Source: Ceratopteris richardii
Lineage: Eukaryota > Streptophyta > Polypodiopsida > Polypodiales > Pteridaceae
DNA: 64,000 nt
Reading direction: 5' to 3'
Assembly: GCA_020310875.1 (NCBI GenBank)
Contig: CM035432.1
Location: 98,892,512 to 98,956,511, forward strand
Position numbers and translations under genes: made by a program. Below, piece after piece: positions 8,403 through 19,400 of this stretch; the first letter of the stretch is position 1; each line of letters starts with the position of its first letter. The notes under the pieces were generated by a model. The model had not been told where the DNA came from and ran no database searches. It saw only the letters and a list, made by a program, of their open reading frames with translations.

Positions 8403-9708
8403 ATGTTACTATCATACATCAAACATTGCGCAGAATTCTACATCCTCCCAGATCTTGTTGGTCCTGGGTCACTTCTCCTTGTATCATCTGCATGTGCCTT
8501 TCTCACATACATTTTGCATATCTGCACCTTGAAATGTGGTAGTCCATTGAGAAGCACCTTTGGCTTCATCAGTTTTAGCCTCTACAAATTTGCATGTCCA
8601 ATTCACTTGTGCCAAGTCTCTATATCATTGATAACACTTGCAGCTTTTGCAAAGATGGTTGCATTCATTTTAGTTATTTTCACACTCAAGGTGAACATCC
8701 TACCAACTTTGTTCCCTTTGGTGATCAACCGTCTATTCTATTTTTACTCTTCTACATATAGACCATCAACATTGAAGCTCACTTGTAATCCTTGTTCAAC
8801 CATTTGTCAAATAGAAACCATGCTCTTTGTTATATTCGAGACATGTAGCACATAAGTAGGATGTTTTATTTTCCTATTCTCCATAGATATTTCTATGTTT
8901 CCTCTATGCTCTTTAGGATGTGATGTGTGATCCCTTGTTTCAACAAGTACAGGAACAAATCAATTCTAGAAACCACAAAACCATTCTGCATGGCTGGTCA
9001 TGTGATTTGAAGCACATGTATCAATATACTAGACCTTACCATTCGATTTTGAGACATTATGAGACATTGTATTCATCATGTGATGTTGGACCATTAATAG
9101 CTTCTTTCAATCATCTGCATTTGTGGATGCATAGTTGTTTTGTTGCCTTTTGTTATTTTGATTCTTCAACTTGCAATCACGTTTAAAGTGACTAGGTTTA
9201 CCACGATTCGAACATTCTTTACTATCATTACTGAATCATCTCTTTGAAATTTTATGCGGTCTCTTTGGCTCCCCTTGCCTCAAAATCATCCTCTACCTCC
9301 TACATGATTTTCTTGTTGACCTTGGTCTTGGTTACTATTTCCTCTTCCACTTCCAAAACCTCAACCTCTGTCTCTTCCTCTACCACAATAGAATACGTGC
9401 CCAAAACAAGGTTTTCATTGGGAGTTTGAGACCTCACCAAGATTCTTTTCTTTGATTATCAGCATGGATACCAAATCATCAAAATTCAAAATGCTTTCCC
9501 TGGTATGAATAGAAGTTTCAAACTGCTTATATGCAGTTCCTAAACCACAAAGACACGCTTCCACCTTATCATCATCATCTAAATTGAAACCAATAGATGT
9601 GAGTGTGCACTAACCAACATCCTCTCTTTTTCCAGTGTATGTAGCTCGTTCTTGACTTGCAACTTCTATGCCTTTGTATTGATCTTATACAATGTGACTG
9701 AAGTATAC
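8403..9708 (-). pseudogene. gag, protease and GAG-pre relic of II-b
   Basis: This arm is the reverse-strand counterpart of 5740-7107. The gag helical region lies at about 9660-9480, the RG-rich tail at about 9420-9250, the zinc knuckle near 9230-9180 and protease near 9030-8700. Plus-strand open frames across it (for example 8403-8855) are antisense shadows. The match to II-a is close enough that a transcript through both arms could fold into a long duplex. Confidence 0.75.
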
Positions 9709-10540
9709 CACTAATAGAGAACAACATCAAATGCATCTCTAGCATCATGAAGACTCAACCGTTAACCTCTTTCCATAGGATTGCCAATACGTTTGAAATC
9801 TTCAAGGCCAAAACACTGCAGTAATGTGTAAATGTATTTTTCTTGAAAACAAGCTATTCCTCTATCAACTTGCACAAATTGAATGCCCAAAAATGATGCA
9901 AATTCTAGAAATATGAGATCCAAAAAGAGGCATGCAAATCAGTCTTAATTGAACAATATGCTTCTCATTAGGACTAGTGAGTAGGACATCATCAACCTAC
10001 ACAACAATTAATCATAAATACATAATCTACATGCTTAACATATAAGGTAATCTCAATTGGGATGTTCTCAAAACCATGTGCAATCAAGTAGGCATGTATC
10101 TTTTCATAACAAGCACATGGTGCTTGCTTCAAACAATATAATGCCTTTCTCAACGTGTACACTTTGTTTTCAAGCACTTGTGCACAAAAGTGTGGGATTG
10201 AATTACATACACTTCTTCATGTAACTCACCATTCAAAAATGTAGTTTTAATCTCCAACTGATATACATTCCAACCATGATGAGTTGCAAGTGCACAGATG
10301 CTATGAACAGTCATCATTCGGCAAGTGGGTGCAAAGGTCTCATCAAAATTAATACCCTCTCTCTTGAGCATAACCTTTTACAAAAAGCCTACCCTTATAC
10401 CTATCAACTATTCCATCAAGCTTATGTTTTAGCTTGTATACCCATTAAGTGCCAATGGCCTTTTTTCCTCGAGGCAATTCACATAAATACCAAGTACCAT
10501 TCTTCATAATAACATCATATTGTGATTGCATAGTAGCCAT
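9709..10540 (-). pseudogene. Reverse transcriptase relic of I-d
   Basis: Open stretches 10371-10150 (REGINFDETFAPTCRMMTVHSICALATHHGWNVYQLEIKTTFLNGELHEEVYV) and 10177-9992 (LRKALYCLKQAPCACYEKIHAYLIAHGFENIPIEITLYVKHVDYVF) cover fingers and palm. The first catalytic Asp (LDIKTTF in element B) is Glu here (LEIKTTF). The YVDD region near 9990-9970 is broken. Dead. Confidence 0.75.
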
Positions 10541-11440
10541 CCAATTGTTTAATTTTTTGTGTTTCATCAAAAGAAACAAGCTCATTCTCATCAAAAAAGA
10601 CTAGAGACAAACGTTTCATAGAAATTTAAGACAAGTGAAGGACTATGAGAGCGTGAATGAGTAAAATATGAAAGAGGATTATCTGATTTGCTATCTCTCA
10701 AAGTTTGCACCAATCATTTAGGCATTATTTTTTTCCTTCTCTATATCAATCCTCTCATCAACAAGTGCATCATGTAAATCGGCATAAAAAATGGAATGAT
10801 TTGCATCCTTATGTGGAACCTATAATAGCTAAGAAATCACCTCATTTGGACGAGCACTTGACTTTCCACTTGTAAAAGAAAAGGCACAAAAGTGACGTAC
10901 ACATGTTTAGAGCTTTATCATGCAATTTCCTGCATTGTTGTTTAGGTACTATGCATATGTCAGAGAAACAAAGACACACAAATGAGAAATAGATTGCTTG
11001 CAACCATGTCAAGCCTCATATGGAGTGATGGATTGCAGTGATTTTGTGAGACATCTATTAAGTACATATGTTGCACACATCTGTACCTCAAGCTAGAAGC
11101 TATGTGGGAAAGCCTGAGTTTTGACAATACACCTCGCCATTAGCATGAGAGACTTATTCTTTCTTTCAACAAATCCATTTTTTGAGGTGAATATAGCTTC
11201 GTTCACTGATGATTTATCCCACGCTCTATCAAAAAAGCAAAAAAAAACATGTATCCCCCCTCTATGAGAATCGAGGGTGCCCAATTTACATGCTGATAGA
11301 TTTTTAGCCATAACCGAAACTCTTTGAAGCACATAAACACTTTGAGGTCATTATGATCAAGATACACTTTATGAGTATCTCTACTTAACCATCTTTTGGG
11401 AAGGATGAATTTTGCATTTTGGCCAAAATAGAGCCTTCAA
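10541..11440 (-). pseudogene. Integrase and linker relic of I-d
   Basis: The integrase core is represented by 11332-11093: LGTLDSHRGGIHVF (second catalytic Asp block, HSDRGG changed to DSHRGG) and KNGFVERKNKSLMLMARCIVKTQAFPHSF, where the catalytic Glu is kept in a shifted frame. The linker follows to 10541 with heavy decay. A related block, spliced differently, occurs in I-b. Confidence 0.7.
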
Positions 11441-12600
11441 AAACATGTTTACAAGATTTTGAAAAATTCAAATGACAAGCCATGCATGCCAAGGCTTTGC
11501 ATCTGAGATAGGCTGATAATCTTGAAGTGCACATGTTGAATAAGTCACATATTTTGCATAGTCTATGAGCTTATACAACAAATGGTATAAAATCGATAAG
11601 CAATAATAGCATCGCCATTTGCGATATCATGATCTTTACATCTATCATCAACAAATTTGACAACCAATCCAAGCTTGGCTAATGATGAAAAGTAAAAACA
11701 TATTCTTATTGATCCCTGGTACATACAAAGCATCTGATACTATCAATAGTATTCACAATGATTTTACGAACTTCCATTAGAGGATAAGATGAGTTGGTAG
11801 CACATGTGATAGTATTGCCTCAAGGGGCACGGTAAAGTGACTTGAAGAAACTTTGCAACAAGATAATATGTTTGGTTGCCCCACTGTCAAAGTACCAAAC
11901 ATTTGAGTTGACTCCAGACATACACTGCTCATGAGAAGATGGGTCATAGCTGCATACAGGGCTAGATGTCCATTTTTCATTTCGATCAAGATTTTAGGGA
12001 TAGAAGTCTCTACAAAAACCATTCCAACCTCTTTCTTCTTCACCTCTTTTCTAGCCTGTTTTGGAGAAATCTTAATGAGATGATCATTTTCCTTATAGTA
12101 TACAAAATTATTTATTCTTTTCTATCCTCTTCTAATATTTGACTTCCTTCTTCAACTATGCAACATTAGCCAATTTTTGCGTACTAGTAGACGAGTTGCA
12201 TTTATCTTTGCCCTTCTGACTAGCTAGGAAAGCTTCACCTAGAACCTACATCATGGACATGTGCTATCTAGACTTATCTTCCTGCAACAAGACAAAGACT
12301 AATTCAAATGTTAAGGCATTAGTATTTCCCTTCATAATTTATCAAAGAGTATAAACAAAACTTTGGTATGAATTTGGAAGACAGTTAAGAATGGTCTACA
12401 CAAGTGAACTATCCGGCAAGACTTCATTAGTAGAAATCAACTGCTCCTTCAAATCTTTGATCCTTGTCAAAAATCTCTCCATAGAACCCCCTTCATTCAT
12501 ATGCTCACTCTCGTTCTAAGAAATGTGAGCCTCATTTCTTGCTTGGTATAAAGTGGTAAGTGTATCCCTAGCATCGCTTGCTATTTTGAAAGAGACATAT
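11441..12600 (-). pseudogene. gag, protease and GAG-pre relic of I-d
   Basis: 12043-11777 encodes the segment between zinc knuckle and protease (KKKEVGMVFVETSIPK, then a VKYWYFDSGATKH-like protease start near 11905-11880 in another frame). The carboxy gag with the VLQEDKSR-like segment is near 12290-12250 and the EHMNEG region near 12510-12480. GAG-pre sequence at 11600-11450 is shortened. All parts are frameshifted. Confidence 0.65.
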
Positions 12601-12970
12601 AAAATTATAATAGAACATATGTATAAAAATATGTCCTTGCAATAGCCATAGGTTTCTAGAATATGCATATTCCATGCATCGGGAGGATAATTTTTGTTAG
12701 CGTTGGACTATTTGCAATTACATATTATTATAAACTTCTAATTGGTTCCATAAAGAGGTTCATATATTAGCATAAACTTCGGGGCGAAAGATGGGAGATG
12801 GAGGGTAGGAAATGTTGAGATATCAAGATCAACATGTGATGATCGAGGATGACACGTATCACTTTTTCATTTCTCTGACATGTATAGTGGTCATGCCAGC
12901 ATATGTCAAGGATACTTTAATAAGCTTTACTAGATCTATCTATCCAGAGTGATGGCACATTTGTTTCCTG
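12601..12970. other. Unassigned DNA left of element A
   Basis: About 370 bases with no similarity that I can see to the retroelement families here. It has no open frame of note. It is the insertion flank of element A, and its last bases (tcctg) do not match the other flank. Confidence 0.45.
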
Positions 12971-13196
12971 TGTTGATATATTTAGGTAGTGATGTGTGTG
13001 AACACTCTAGGACCACCGGGGCACTTTTTCCCTCTTTAGGAGGTTTTCTTCGCCCGGCTTGTATATATGCCTTCCCTAACGAGCTACTTATCTTTGTACA
13101 TTCTCTAGTAATACATTCAGTATTGTGTGCTGTGCTTCAAGCTTCTTCTTCTTCCTTGTGTTGTTCGCATGATTCTGCAGACGTCTAACTCCAACA
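12971..13196 (+). repeat. 5' LTR of element A
   Basis: Starts TGTTGATATATTTAGG and ends CTCCAACA, the TG...CA form. Contains a ccctctttaggagg short inverted repeat near 13031-13047 and TATA-like tatatatg near 13063. A cttcttcttcttcc run near the 3' end is the complement of the GAA run seen in minus-strand LTRs. Confidence 0.92.
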
Positions 13197-13198
13197 AT

Positions 13199-13210
13199 TG
13201 GTATCAGAGC
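13199..13210 (+). promoter_or_regulatory. Primer binding site of element A (initiator tRNA-Met)
   Basis: TGGTATCAGAGC, two bases after the LTR end, is complementary to the 3' end of plant initiator tRNA-Met, the usual primer for copia minus-strand DNA synthesis. Spacing matches element B exactly. Confidence 0.9.
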
Positions 13211-13549
13211 AGGTCGCCGCTTCATCTAGGGTGTCATCTACCTCTCCGGTTGTAGTCTCAGATTCACAGAAAATTTGGTACACATACTCAAGATGATTAG
13301 GAGATCAAAAGGGCTTCGCTCTGTGGTGTCCAAATCTTGATCTGAGCTTGTTTCGGCCTCTGAGCGCACTATCACAATGCTTTTGTAGGCTATTTTGTCT
13401 TTTTGTGCCAAAGATATATACCAGTTTTGGTTCGCTAGTATAAGCGTCTTAAAGTCTGCTACAAGTTTAGCAGAACTTGTCAGGGTACTTCTGTTCAACT
13501 TTTTTAGATACACTCATTTTTTTGCATTAGGGTATTTTAGTCACTGGCC

Positions 13550-14450
13550 ATGCATAAAAGCAGTGATGTCTGTTGTGGGCTTATATGATGCGACATGTAT
13601 TGGTTGCAAAAGGACTATGGAACATTGTATAGGGTGTTGAAAAACTTCCTATTACATCTGCAAATAAAGGTATTGAAGCTGATGCATGTGGCATTGAAGA
13701 TGCTGATATTCTTCAAATTCCTGTTTGTGTTGCGGTCTTTGCTACACTTACTCTAGAGAAAACTTGTTGGGATGGTAGAGATGATATGCACATGCATTGA
13801 TAGCCTTCTCTGTCAAATGTGCCATTATTCCTCACATTCGCTCTTGCAGAACAGCTAAGGGTGTACCCGGCTAGGAATGAGGTGTGTGTTGCTTACCTCC
13901 GAAAACAATTGGACAATGAGCATATGAATGAAGGTGATTCTCTGGATAGTTTTCTAACAAAGATCAAAGACTTGAAGGAACAATTGATTTCTGTTGATGA
14001 AATTATACCAGATAGCTCACTTGTGGAGACCGTTATGAATCTTCCTAATTCATATCAGAGTTTTTCTTCTACTCTTTGGTTGATGATGAAAGGCAATCCA
14101 AATGCCTTGTCATTTGAGGAGTTAGTTTCTATTTTGTTGTAGGAAGATCAGTCTAGGTAGAACAAGTCTATTATGCGTGTAGCAGATCAAGCTCTCCTAG
14201 CTAGTCAGAACCGCAAATGTAAATGGAGCTCATCTACTCGTAAGCAGAAATTTGCAAATGCTTCACATTCGAAGAAGGAAGACAAAGATGAGAAGAAATA
14301 AAAAAAGCAAAAAGTATTCTGAAAATATTGTAAAGAAAATGATCATGTCATTAAGAGTTGTCCAAAACTGGCTGCTAAAGAGGCAAAGAGAAAGGAGGCT
14401 AGAATGGTTGTTGTGAGGCCTATACACCGAAAACAAGGTTTGCTAATATT
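13550..14450 (+). pseudogene. gag relic of element A
   Basis: Start at ATG 13550, homologous to the start of B gag. A deletion after GATGT near 13569 removes about 50 bases and shifts the frame. The best open part is 13819-14142 (VCVAYLRKQLDNEHMNEGDSLDSFLTKIKDLKEQLISVDE). Stops at 14140-14142 and 14158-14160 replace Gln codons of B (LLQEDQSRQN). The zinc knuckle (about 14320-14363) has its first Cys changed to a stop: *KYCKENDHVIKSC. Gag would form the virus-like particle core. Confidence 0.85.
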
Positions 14451-15010
14451 GTGCAGAATGAAGAATGGGAATCTACTACTGTTTGTAGTTTTGACCCATC
14501 TTCTCATGAGCAGTGTATGTCTGCAGTAGACTCAGATGTTTGGTATTTTGATACTGGGGCAACCAAACATATTACCTCACAACGTAGTTTCTTCACTTCA
14601 CTCGAGCCAACCCCTACAGGGAATACTGTCACATTGACTAACAACTCCTCTTATCCTGTCATGGGAGTTGGTCAAATCATTGTGACTACTACTGATGGTA
14701 GTTCTTTCACCTTGTCAGATGCTTTATTTGTGCCAGGGATAAAGAAGAATCTGTTATCAGTTTTGGCTTTAGCCAAGACTGGCTTAGTTGTGAAATTCGT
14801 TGATGACAGGTGTATAGTTCACGATCAGACAAATGGCGACATTATTATTGCTTGTGGCATTTTATGTTGTGGTCTCTATAAGCTCATAGACTAAATAAGA
14901 TCTGTGAATGATTCGCATGTGTAGTACATGATCCTCAAGCTATGTCAGATGCAAAGCTTTGGCATGCACACTTTAGTCATCTAAATGTTCCTAGTTTTCT
15001 ATGCTTGTAG
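14451..15010 (+). pseudogene. Protease and GAG-pre relic of element A
   Basis: 14451-14894 is open: WYFDTGATKHITSQRSFF carries the Asp-Thr-Gly aspartic protease triad (B has DSG), followed by DALFVPGIKKNLLSV and CGLYKLID. The frame ends at 14892. GAG-pre sequence (KLWHAHFSHLNV, in which FGH has become FSH) follows in another frame up to TAG at 15008-15010, a stop shared with element B. Confidence 0.85.
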
Positions 15011-15850
15011 AAATCTGAAATGGTTTCCTCTTTGCCCAAGCTTGAGGCACCCTGGTAAACATGTATGTGAAGGCTGTATTTTGGGCAAAATGTAGAGTTC
15101 CTCCTTCCCAAAAGATGGTTCAATTCAGGCTACTAAAAAATTGTTATGTGCTTCAAACAGTTTCTGGTTTTCGTTGAAAATCTATCAGCATGTAAAATGG
15201 GCACCCTCCATTCTGATCAAGGGGGGGAATATATGTCTTCTGACTTTAATGCATTTCTGGCTCAACGTCGGATAAAACATTAGTGTACAGTGTCATATAC
15301 ACCTCAACAAAATGGAGTTGCTGAGTGGAAGAATAGGTCACTCATGGAGATAGCGAGGTGTATGTTCAAAAGTCAGGCTTTACCACATAGTTTCTATCTT
15401 GAGGTTGTCATGTGTGCAACATATGTACTTAGTGCCAAAACAACATCGCAAGAAGTTGGATGATAAAGCAGTAAAATGTATTTTTGTTAGGTATAGTTCT
15501 GAAAGCAAAGGCTATCATCTGTATAACCCACACACTAAGCGCATTTTGGTTAGCGGTGATGTTGATTTTGTGGAAGATGCTATTCAACCTTTACTTTCAT
15601 GTACAAAGGAGACATCTGTTAGCTCCAAAGACATGTACGATACATTGTTGCTTCTTTTTACAGGTGGACAGTATAGTGCTGGTTCTAACGAGGCAACTTC
15701 TCAGCATCGCATGTTTCATGTGATGATGCATATCACTCTATTTCTGATGCAGATTTACATGATGCACTTTTTGATGAGAGAGATGATATTGAGGAGGCAA
15801 AAACTATGCCAAAATGGCTGGTGCAGACTTTGCAAGACAACAAATTAGAT
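15011..15850 (+). pseudogene. Integrase relic of element A with core deletions
   Basis: The zinc site is kept as HVCEGCILGK near 15060-15085. A deletion near 15140 removes the segment with the first catalytic Asp (VHSDVCGP equivalent). The second Asp block reads TLHSDQGGEY (about 15200-15230) and TPQQNGVAEWKNRS keeps the Glu (about 15300-15340). Another deletion near 15433 joins TYVL to PKQHRKKLDDKAVKCIFVRYSSESKGYHLYNP (15399-15848). Integrase is non-functional. Confidence 0.85.
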
Positions 15851-15959
15851 GCATCTCTAACATATCATAATCGTTCAGGCTCTCATAGTGCCTCTTTTGC
15901 ATTAGATTGCTATGCTATGGCTGCATCTAGTCTCTCTGATGAGATTGAGCTTGTTTTGT

Positions 15960-16800
15960 TTGATGAAGCATAAAATTCAGAACATTGGATGGCTGGAATG
16001 CAATCTGAATATGATGCTACCATGAAAAATGGTGTATGGTCTTTATTTGACTTGCCTCCTGGCAAGAAGGCCATTAGCACTAAGTGGGTATACAAGCTGA
16101 AGCATAAACCTGATGGAACAATTGAAAGGTGTAAGGCTAGACTTGTTGCAAATTATCATGCTCAGCAAAGAGACATTGATTTTGATGAGACCTTTGCTCC
16201 TACTTTCCAAATGACTATTGTTTATAGCATCTTTGCACGTGCATCTCATCATAATTGGAATGTACATCATTTGGACATTAAAACAACATTTCTAAATGGT
16301 GACTTGCATCAGGAAGTGTATGTTTTTCAGCCCCGTGGCTTTGTGCAGTAGGTGTGTAGGATAAAGAAGGCATTATATGGTTTAAAGAAAGCAGCACGTG
16401 CTTGGTATGAAAAGATACATGCCTATCTGATTGCACATGGTTTTGAGAACAGTCCAACTTAAAGCACCTTATATGTTAAGCATGCTAATGATGTGCTTCT
16501 AATCATTGTTGTGTATGTTGATGACATGTTGCTCACTAGTCCTCATGAGAAGCATATTGCTAACTTTAAGGTTGATTTACATGCCTCATTTGAGATGTCT
16601 CATTTGGGGCATTTGCATCATTATTTGGGCATTCAATTTATGCAGGTTGATTGCAGAATAGCTTTGTGTCAAAAAAAAAATATTGACACATTATTTTACT
16701 GTTTTGGCCTTGAGAATTGCAAACCTATTGCCACTTCTATGCAGACAGGTCTATGAGTGAGTCTTCACGATGTTGGACATGCATTTGATGTTGTTCTCTG
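15960..16800 (+). pseudogene. Reverse transcriptase relic of element A
   Basis: 15989-16351 reads KWVYKLKHKPDG, KARLVANYHAQQRDIDFDETFAPT, HHLDIKTTFLNGDLHQEVYVFQPRGFVQ with the first catalytic Asp, then a TAG at 16349-16351. Next [35 protein letters not shown] near 16459, and 16493-16756 with VVYVDDMLLTSP, the catalytic YVDD, and LGIQFMQVD. All palm motifs remain but three stops separate them. Confidence 0.88.
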
Positions 16801-17470
16801 TTAGAGCCTTGTTGGGTGCTTGATTTACTTATGCATTACTCGGCTTGATATTCAGTTTGTTGTCTCACAAAGGAGTAGGTTTATGCATTGCCCATGTGTC
16901 AAGCATTGGCAAGAAGTTAAGCACACCTTTCGCTACTTGAGTGGTACCCGACTACTTTGGTTGTTTTATCCCAAGGGGGGATCACTACCGCCACATTTGC
17001 ATGCTTTTTCTGACTCTCACTAGGCTGGTTAATATGACACTCGTGTGTCCACTAGTGGCTTTTGCTTCATGCTTGGTAGTTCATGTATATCTTGGTGGAG
17101 CAAGAAGCAACCTACTGTGGCCACTTCTAGTTGTGAGGCTGAGTATAGGGCAGCATTCACAGTGACTGTTGAGTGTGTGTGGCTCAGACGCCTTATGGAT
17201 GATTTGGGTGGTGGTCACTCTTCTGCCACCACCATCTTCACTAATAGCCAGAGCGCATTGACATTTGCGAGGAACCCTGTGTTCCATGCTCACATTAAGC
17301 ACATTGAGGTGCATTATCATTATGTCAAGGAGAGGTTCTCTATTGGAGAGATCAGTTTGGCATATATGCCCACACAGGAGAACATTGCAAACCTTTTCAT
17401 GAAGGCTTCGCCTAGGGAGAAGTTTGAAGCTTTTCGCAAAGCTTTGGGCATTTTTCCTTTTGTGTATTGA
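16801..17470 (+). pseudogene. RNase H relic of element A
   Basis: 16820-17023 encodes the connection (RFMHCPCVKHWQEVKHTFRYLSGTRLL) up to HAFSDSH, where the first RNase H Asp (FSDSDW) lies next to a stop. 17045-17470 is open to the natural end: [32 protein letters not shown] with the catalytic Glu, TNSQSAL where TDSQS has lost its Asp to Asn, and [13 protein letters not shown]. The polyprotein ends at 17470. Confidence 0.88.
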
Positions 17471-17530
17471 TTCCACATAGGTCCGCACATCCTTATACAT
17501 GAGTGAAGGCTCCTTGTTCACCGCATCACT

Positions 17531-17543
17531 CCCAAGGGGGATT
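17531..17543 (+). promoter_or_regulatory. Polypurine tract of element A
   Basis: cccaagggggatt directly abuts the 3' LTR at 17544. Position and purine run fit the plus-strand primer of LTR retroelements. Confidence 0.8.
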
Positions 17544-17797
17544 TGTTGATATATTTAGGTAGTGATGTGTGTGAACACTGTAGATTGGCTTGGGCACTTT
17601 TTTCCCTCTTTAGGAGGTTTTTTTCCCATCATTAGGAGGTTTTTTTCCCCCAGCTTGTATATATGCTTCTTGCCCTAACAAGCTAGTTATCTTTGTACAT
17701 TCTAAAGGTAATACATTTTTAGTATTGTGTGTTGTGCTCCAAGCTTATTCTTCTTTCTTGTGCTATTCACGTGTTTTCGTAGAGTCTAACTCCCACA
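17544..17797 (+). repeat. 3' LTR of element A
   Basis: Matches the 5' LTR from TGTTGATATATTTAGG to CTCCCACA. It is longer by about 28 bases because the ttaggaggtttttttccc block is duplicated in tandem near 17608-17650. Further substitutions indicate an old insertion. Confidence 0.92.
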
Positions 17798-17983
17798 AAG
17801 CTTCTCATTCATTTCAACTTCCACAACTATTCAAACCTTTACCCCAACACCGCTAAGATTCTAGTGTCTTTACAATAAAACACTATCACTTATTGACAAA
17901 CAATAGGTTTTGTTGTGAAGATCCATGTAATATTAGGACACTTTAGAAAACTATTTCAATGGCATTTCTTTGATGCTCCCCAC
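17798..17983. other. Short unassigned spacer between A and relic I-e
   Basis: About 190 bases without a gene or recognisable repeat. It separates the 3' LTR of element A from the 3' LTR of the oppositely oriented relic I-e. Confidence 0.45.
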
Positions 17984-18213
17984 TGTTGGAGTTTAATGTC
18001 TCTAAAAGCACATGAATAGCACACGAAACAAGAAGAAGGTTGTAGCACAACACTAAACTGAATGAATAAGCAAGTGAATGCTCAAAAGATTAGTAACCCA
18101 TTAGGGTTATATGTGTGTATACAAGCCAAGTAGAAAAACCTCCTAAAGAGGGAAAAAAGTGCCTTGGTGATCCTAAGTGTGTTCACACACATTCCTACAA
18201 AAATATATCAATA
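17984..18213 (-). repeat. 3' LTR of I-e
   Basis: TGTTGGAGTTTAATGTC to ATATATCAATA on the plus strand (the last T is a change from TCAACA). It contains the cccattagggttatat and cctcctaaagaggg blocks. The adjoining aatcctcctcgag at 18214-18226 is the decayed polypurine tract complement. Confidence 0.85.
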
Positions 18214-18219
18214 AATCCT

Positions 18220-18860
18220 CCTCGAGATGATGCATTGAACAAGGAGCTGGAACTTATGTATAAGGAAGTGGAAGTTTATGTGGAAAGAGATCAATCCACA
18301 AAAGGAACTAAGCACAAAGCTTTGTGGAAAGCTTTAAACTTCTCCCTTGGTAGAGTCTTTGTGATAAGGCATGCAATGTTACCCTTTGTGGGCACATATG
18401 CCAAACTGATCTATCCAACAACGAACCTCTCTATGACACAATGATAGTGCAGCTCAATGATCTATCTAGCAGAGAACATCTCCATGAGGCATTTGAGCCA
18501 CAGTTACTCAATAGTTTCTATGAAAGCTACCCTATACATAACCTCACAACTCGAAGTGGCCACAATATGCTGCTTCTTGTTCAACCATGATATGCATGAG
18601 CTACCAAGCATGAAACAAAAGCTAGTAGTGGACGCACGAGCTTCATAGCAATCAGTGCAATCTGAGTTTTAAAAAGCATGTAAATCTAGTAGTAATGATC
18701 AACCCTCGGGATAAAACAATTCAAGCATTCGGTTACCACTCAACTACTCAAAGATTCACTTAACTATCTTCCAATGCTTGACACTTGGGAAATGCATAAA
18801 CCTACTCATCTAAGAGATAGAAAACTAAATATTATTCCACATTATGCATAAGTAGATCAA
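18220..18860 (-). pseudogene. RNase H relic of I-e
   Basis: At nucleotide level this matches element B 28190-28880 (for example the segment encoding ...LGSSCISW...KKQP... near 18610-18560). Plus-strand open frames here (18115-18444, 18457-18648) are antisense shadows. A deletion of about 140 bases removes the TDSQSAL/HARTKHIEV region near 18450. Stops are frequent. Confidence 0.7.
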
Positions 18861-18875
18861 GCACTAGCCATCCTA

Positions 18876-19400
18876 CTAATAGAGAACAACATTAAATGCA
18901 TCTCTAGCATCATGAAGACCCAACCGTAAACCTACTTCCATAGGATTGGCAATAAGTTTGCAATCTTCAAAGATGAAACACTGCAATAATGCATCTATGT
19001 ATTTTGTTTGACGCAAAGCTATTCCTCCAACAACTTGCATCAATTGGATGACCAAAAAATGATGCAAATGCCCCAAATCTGACATCTCAAAAGAGGCATG
19101 TAGATCAGCCTTAAATTGAGTAATATGATTCTCATTAAGATGAGTGAGTAGCGTGTCATCAACATACACAACCATTATAATAAGTACATCATTCGCATGT
19201 TTAACATATAGGGTTCTCTCAATTGGAAGTTTTTCAAAACCATGTGCAATCAAGTAGGCATATATCTTATCACACCAAGCACATCGTGCTTACTTCAAAC
19301 AATATAATGCCTTTCTCAACCTGCACACTTTGGTTTCATAGATTTGTGCACAAAACCATGGGGCTGAAATACATACAATTCTTCATGTAAGTCACCATTT
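18876..19400 (-). pseudogene. Reverse transcriptase relic of I-e
   Basis: 19253-18876 is open: IAHGFEKLPIERTLYVKHANDVLIIMVVYVDDTLLTH with catalytic YVDD, then FEMSDLGHLHHFLVIQLMQVVGG. The palm start (LDIKTTF) and the fingers are deleted: near 19398 sequence jumps from the GDLHEELYVF segment to the linker KNWMVV segment. So the domain lacks its first catalytic Asp. Confidence 0.8.

Larger units (their letters stand above)
7700..9708 (-). mobile_element. Family II copia relic II-b, integrase-deleted
   Basis: Minus strand order: gag (9708 to about 8990), protease and GAG-pre (about 8930-8540), then directly linker (8520-8400) and reverse transcriptase (8400 to about 7700). The integrase core is missing. 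The fusion resembles II-c near 40080-40090, so the deletion is shared. The left end at 7700 and the right join to family I at 9708 show no LTR. Stops and frameshifts occur throughout. Confidence 0.8.
9709..12600 (-). mobile_element. Family I copia relic I-d
   Basis: Minus strand: gag (12600 to about 12030, including the zinc-knuckle region), protease (about 11950-11650), GAG-pre (about 11600-11440), integrase (11440-10900), linker (10900-10540) and RT (10540-9709). No LTRs or RNase H remain. The left edge joins family II sequence at about 9708. This copy keeps the gag-protease join that I-a, I-c and I-h have lost, so it is an independent, older relic. Confidence 0.8.
12971..17797 (+). mobile_element. 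Element A: family I copia, full-length but decayed
   Basis: Bounded by a 226-bp 5' LTR and a 254-bp 3' LTR, with primer binding site, gag, protease, integrase, RT, RNase H and polypurine tract in copia order. Flanking five-base sequences (tcctg / aagct) do not match, so a target duplication is absent or lost. The integrase core carries two deletions, and many stops, mostly TAG, interrupt the polyprotein. It is the only plus-strand family I member in the window. Confidence 0.93.

Noticed and set aside
17081-17521. A 146-codon minus-strand frame over element A RNase H
   Set aside because: Antisense shadow of the RNase H frame at 17045-17470, with no recognisable domain.
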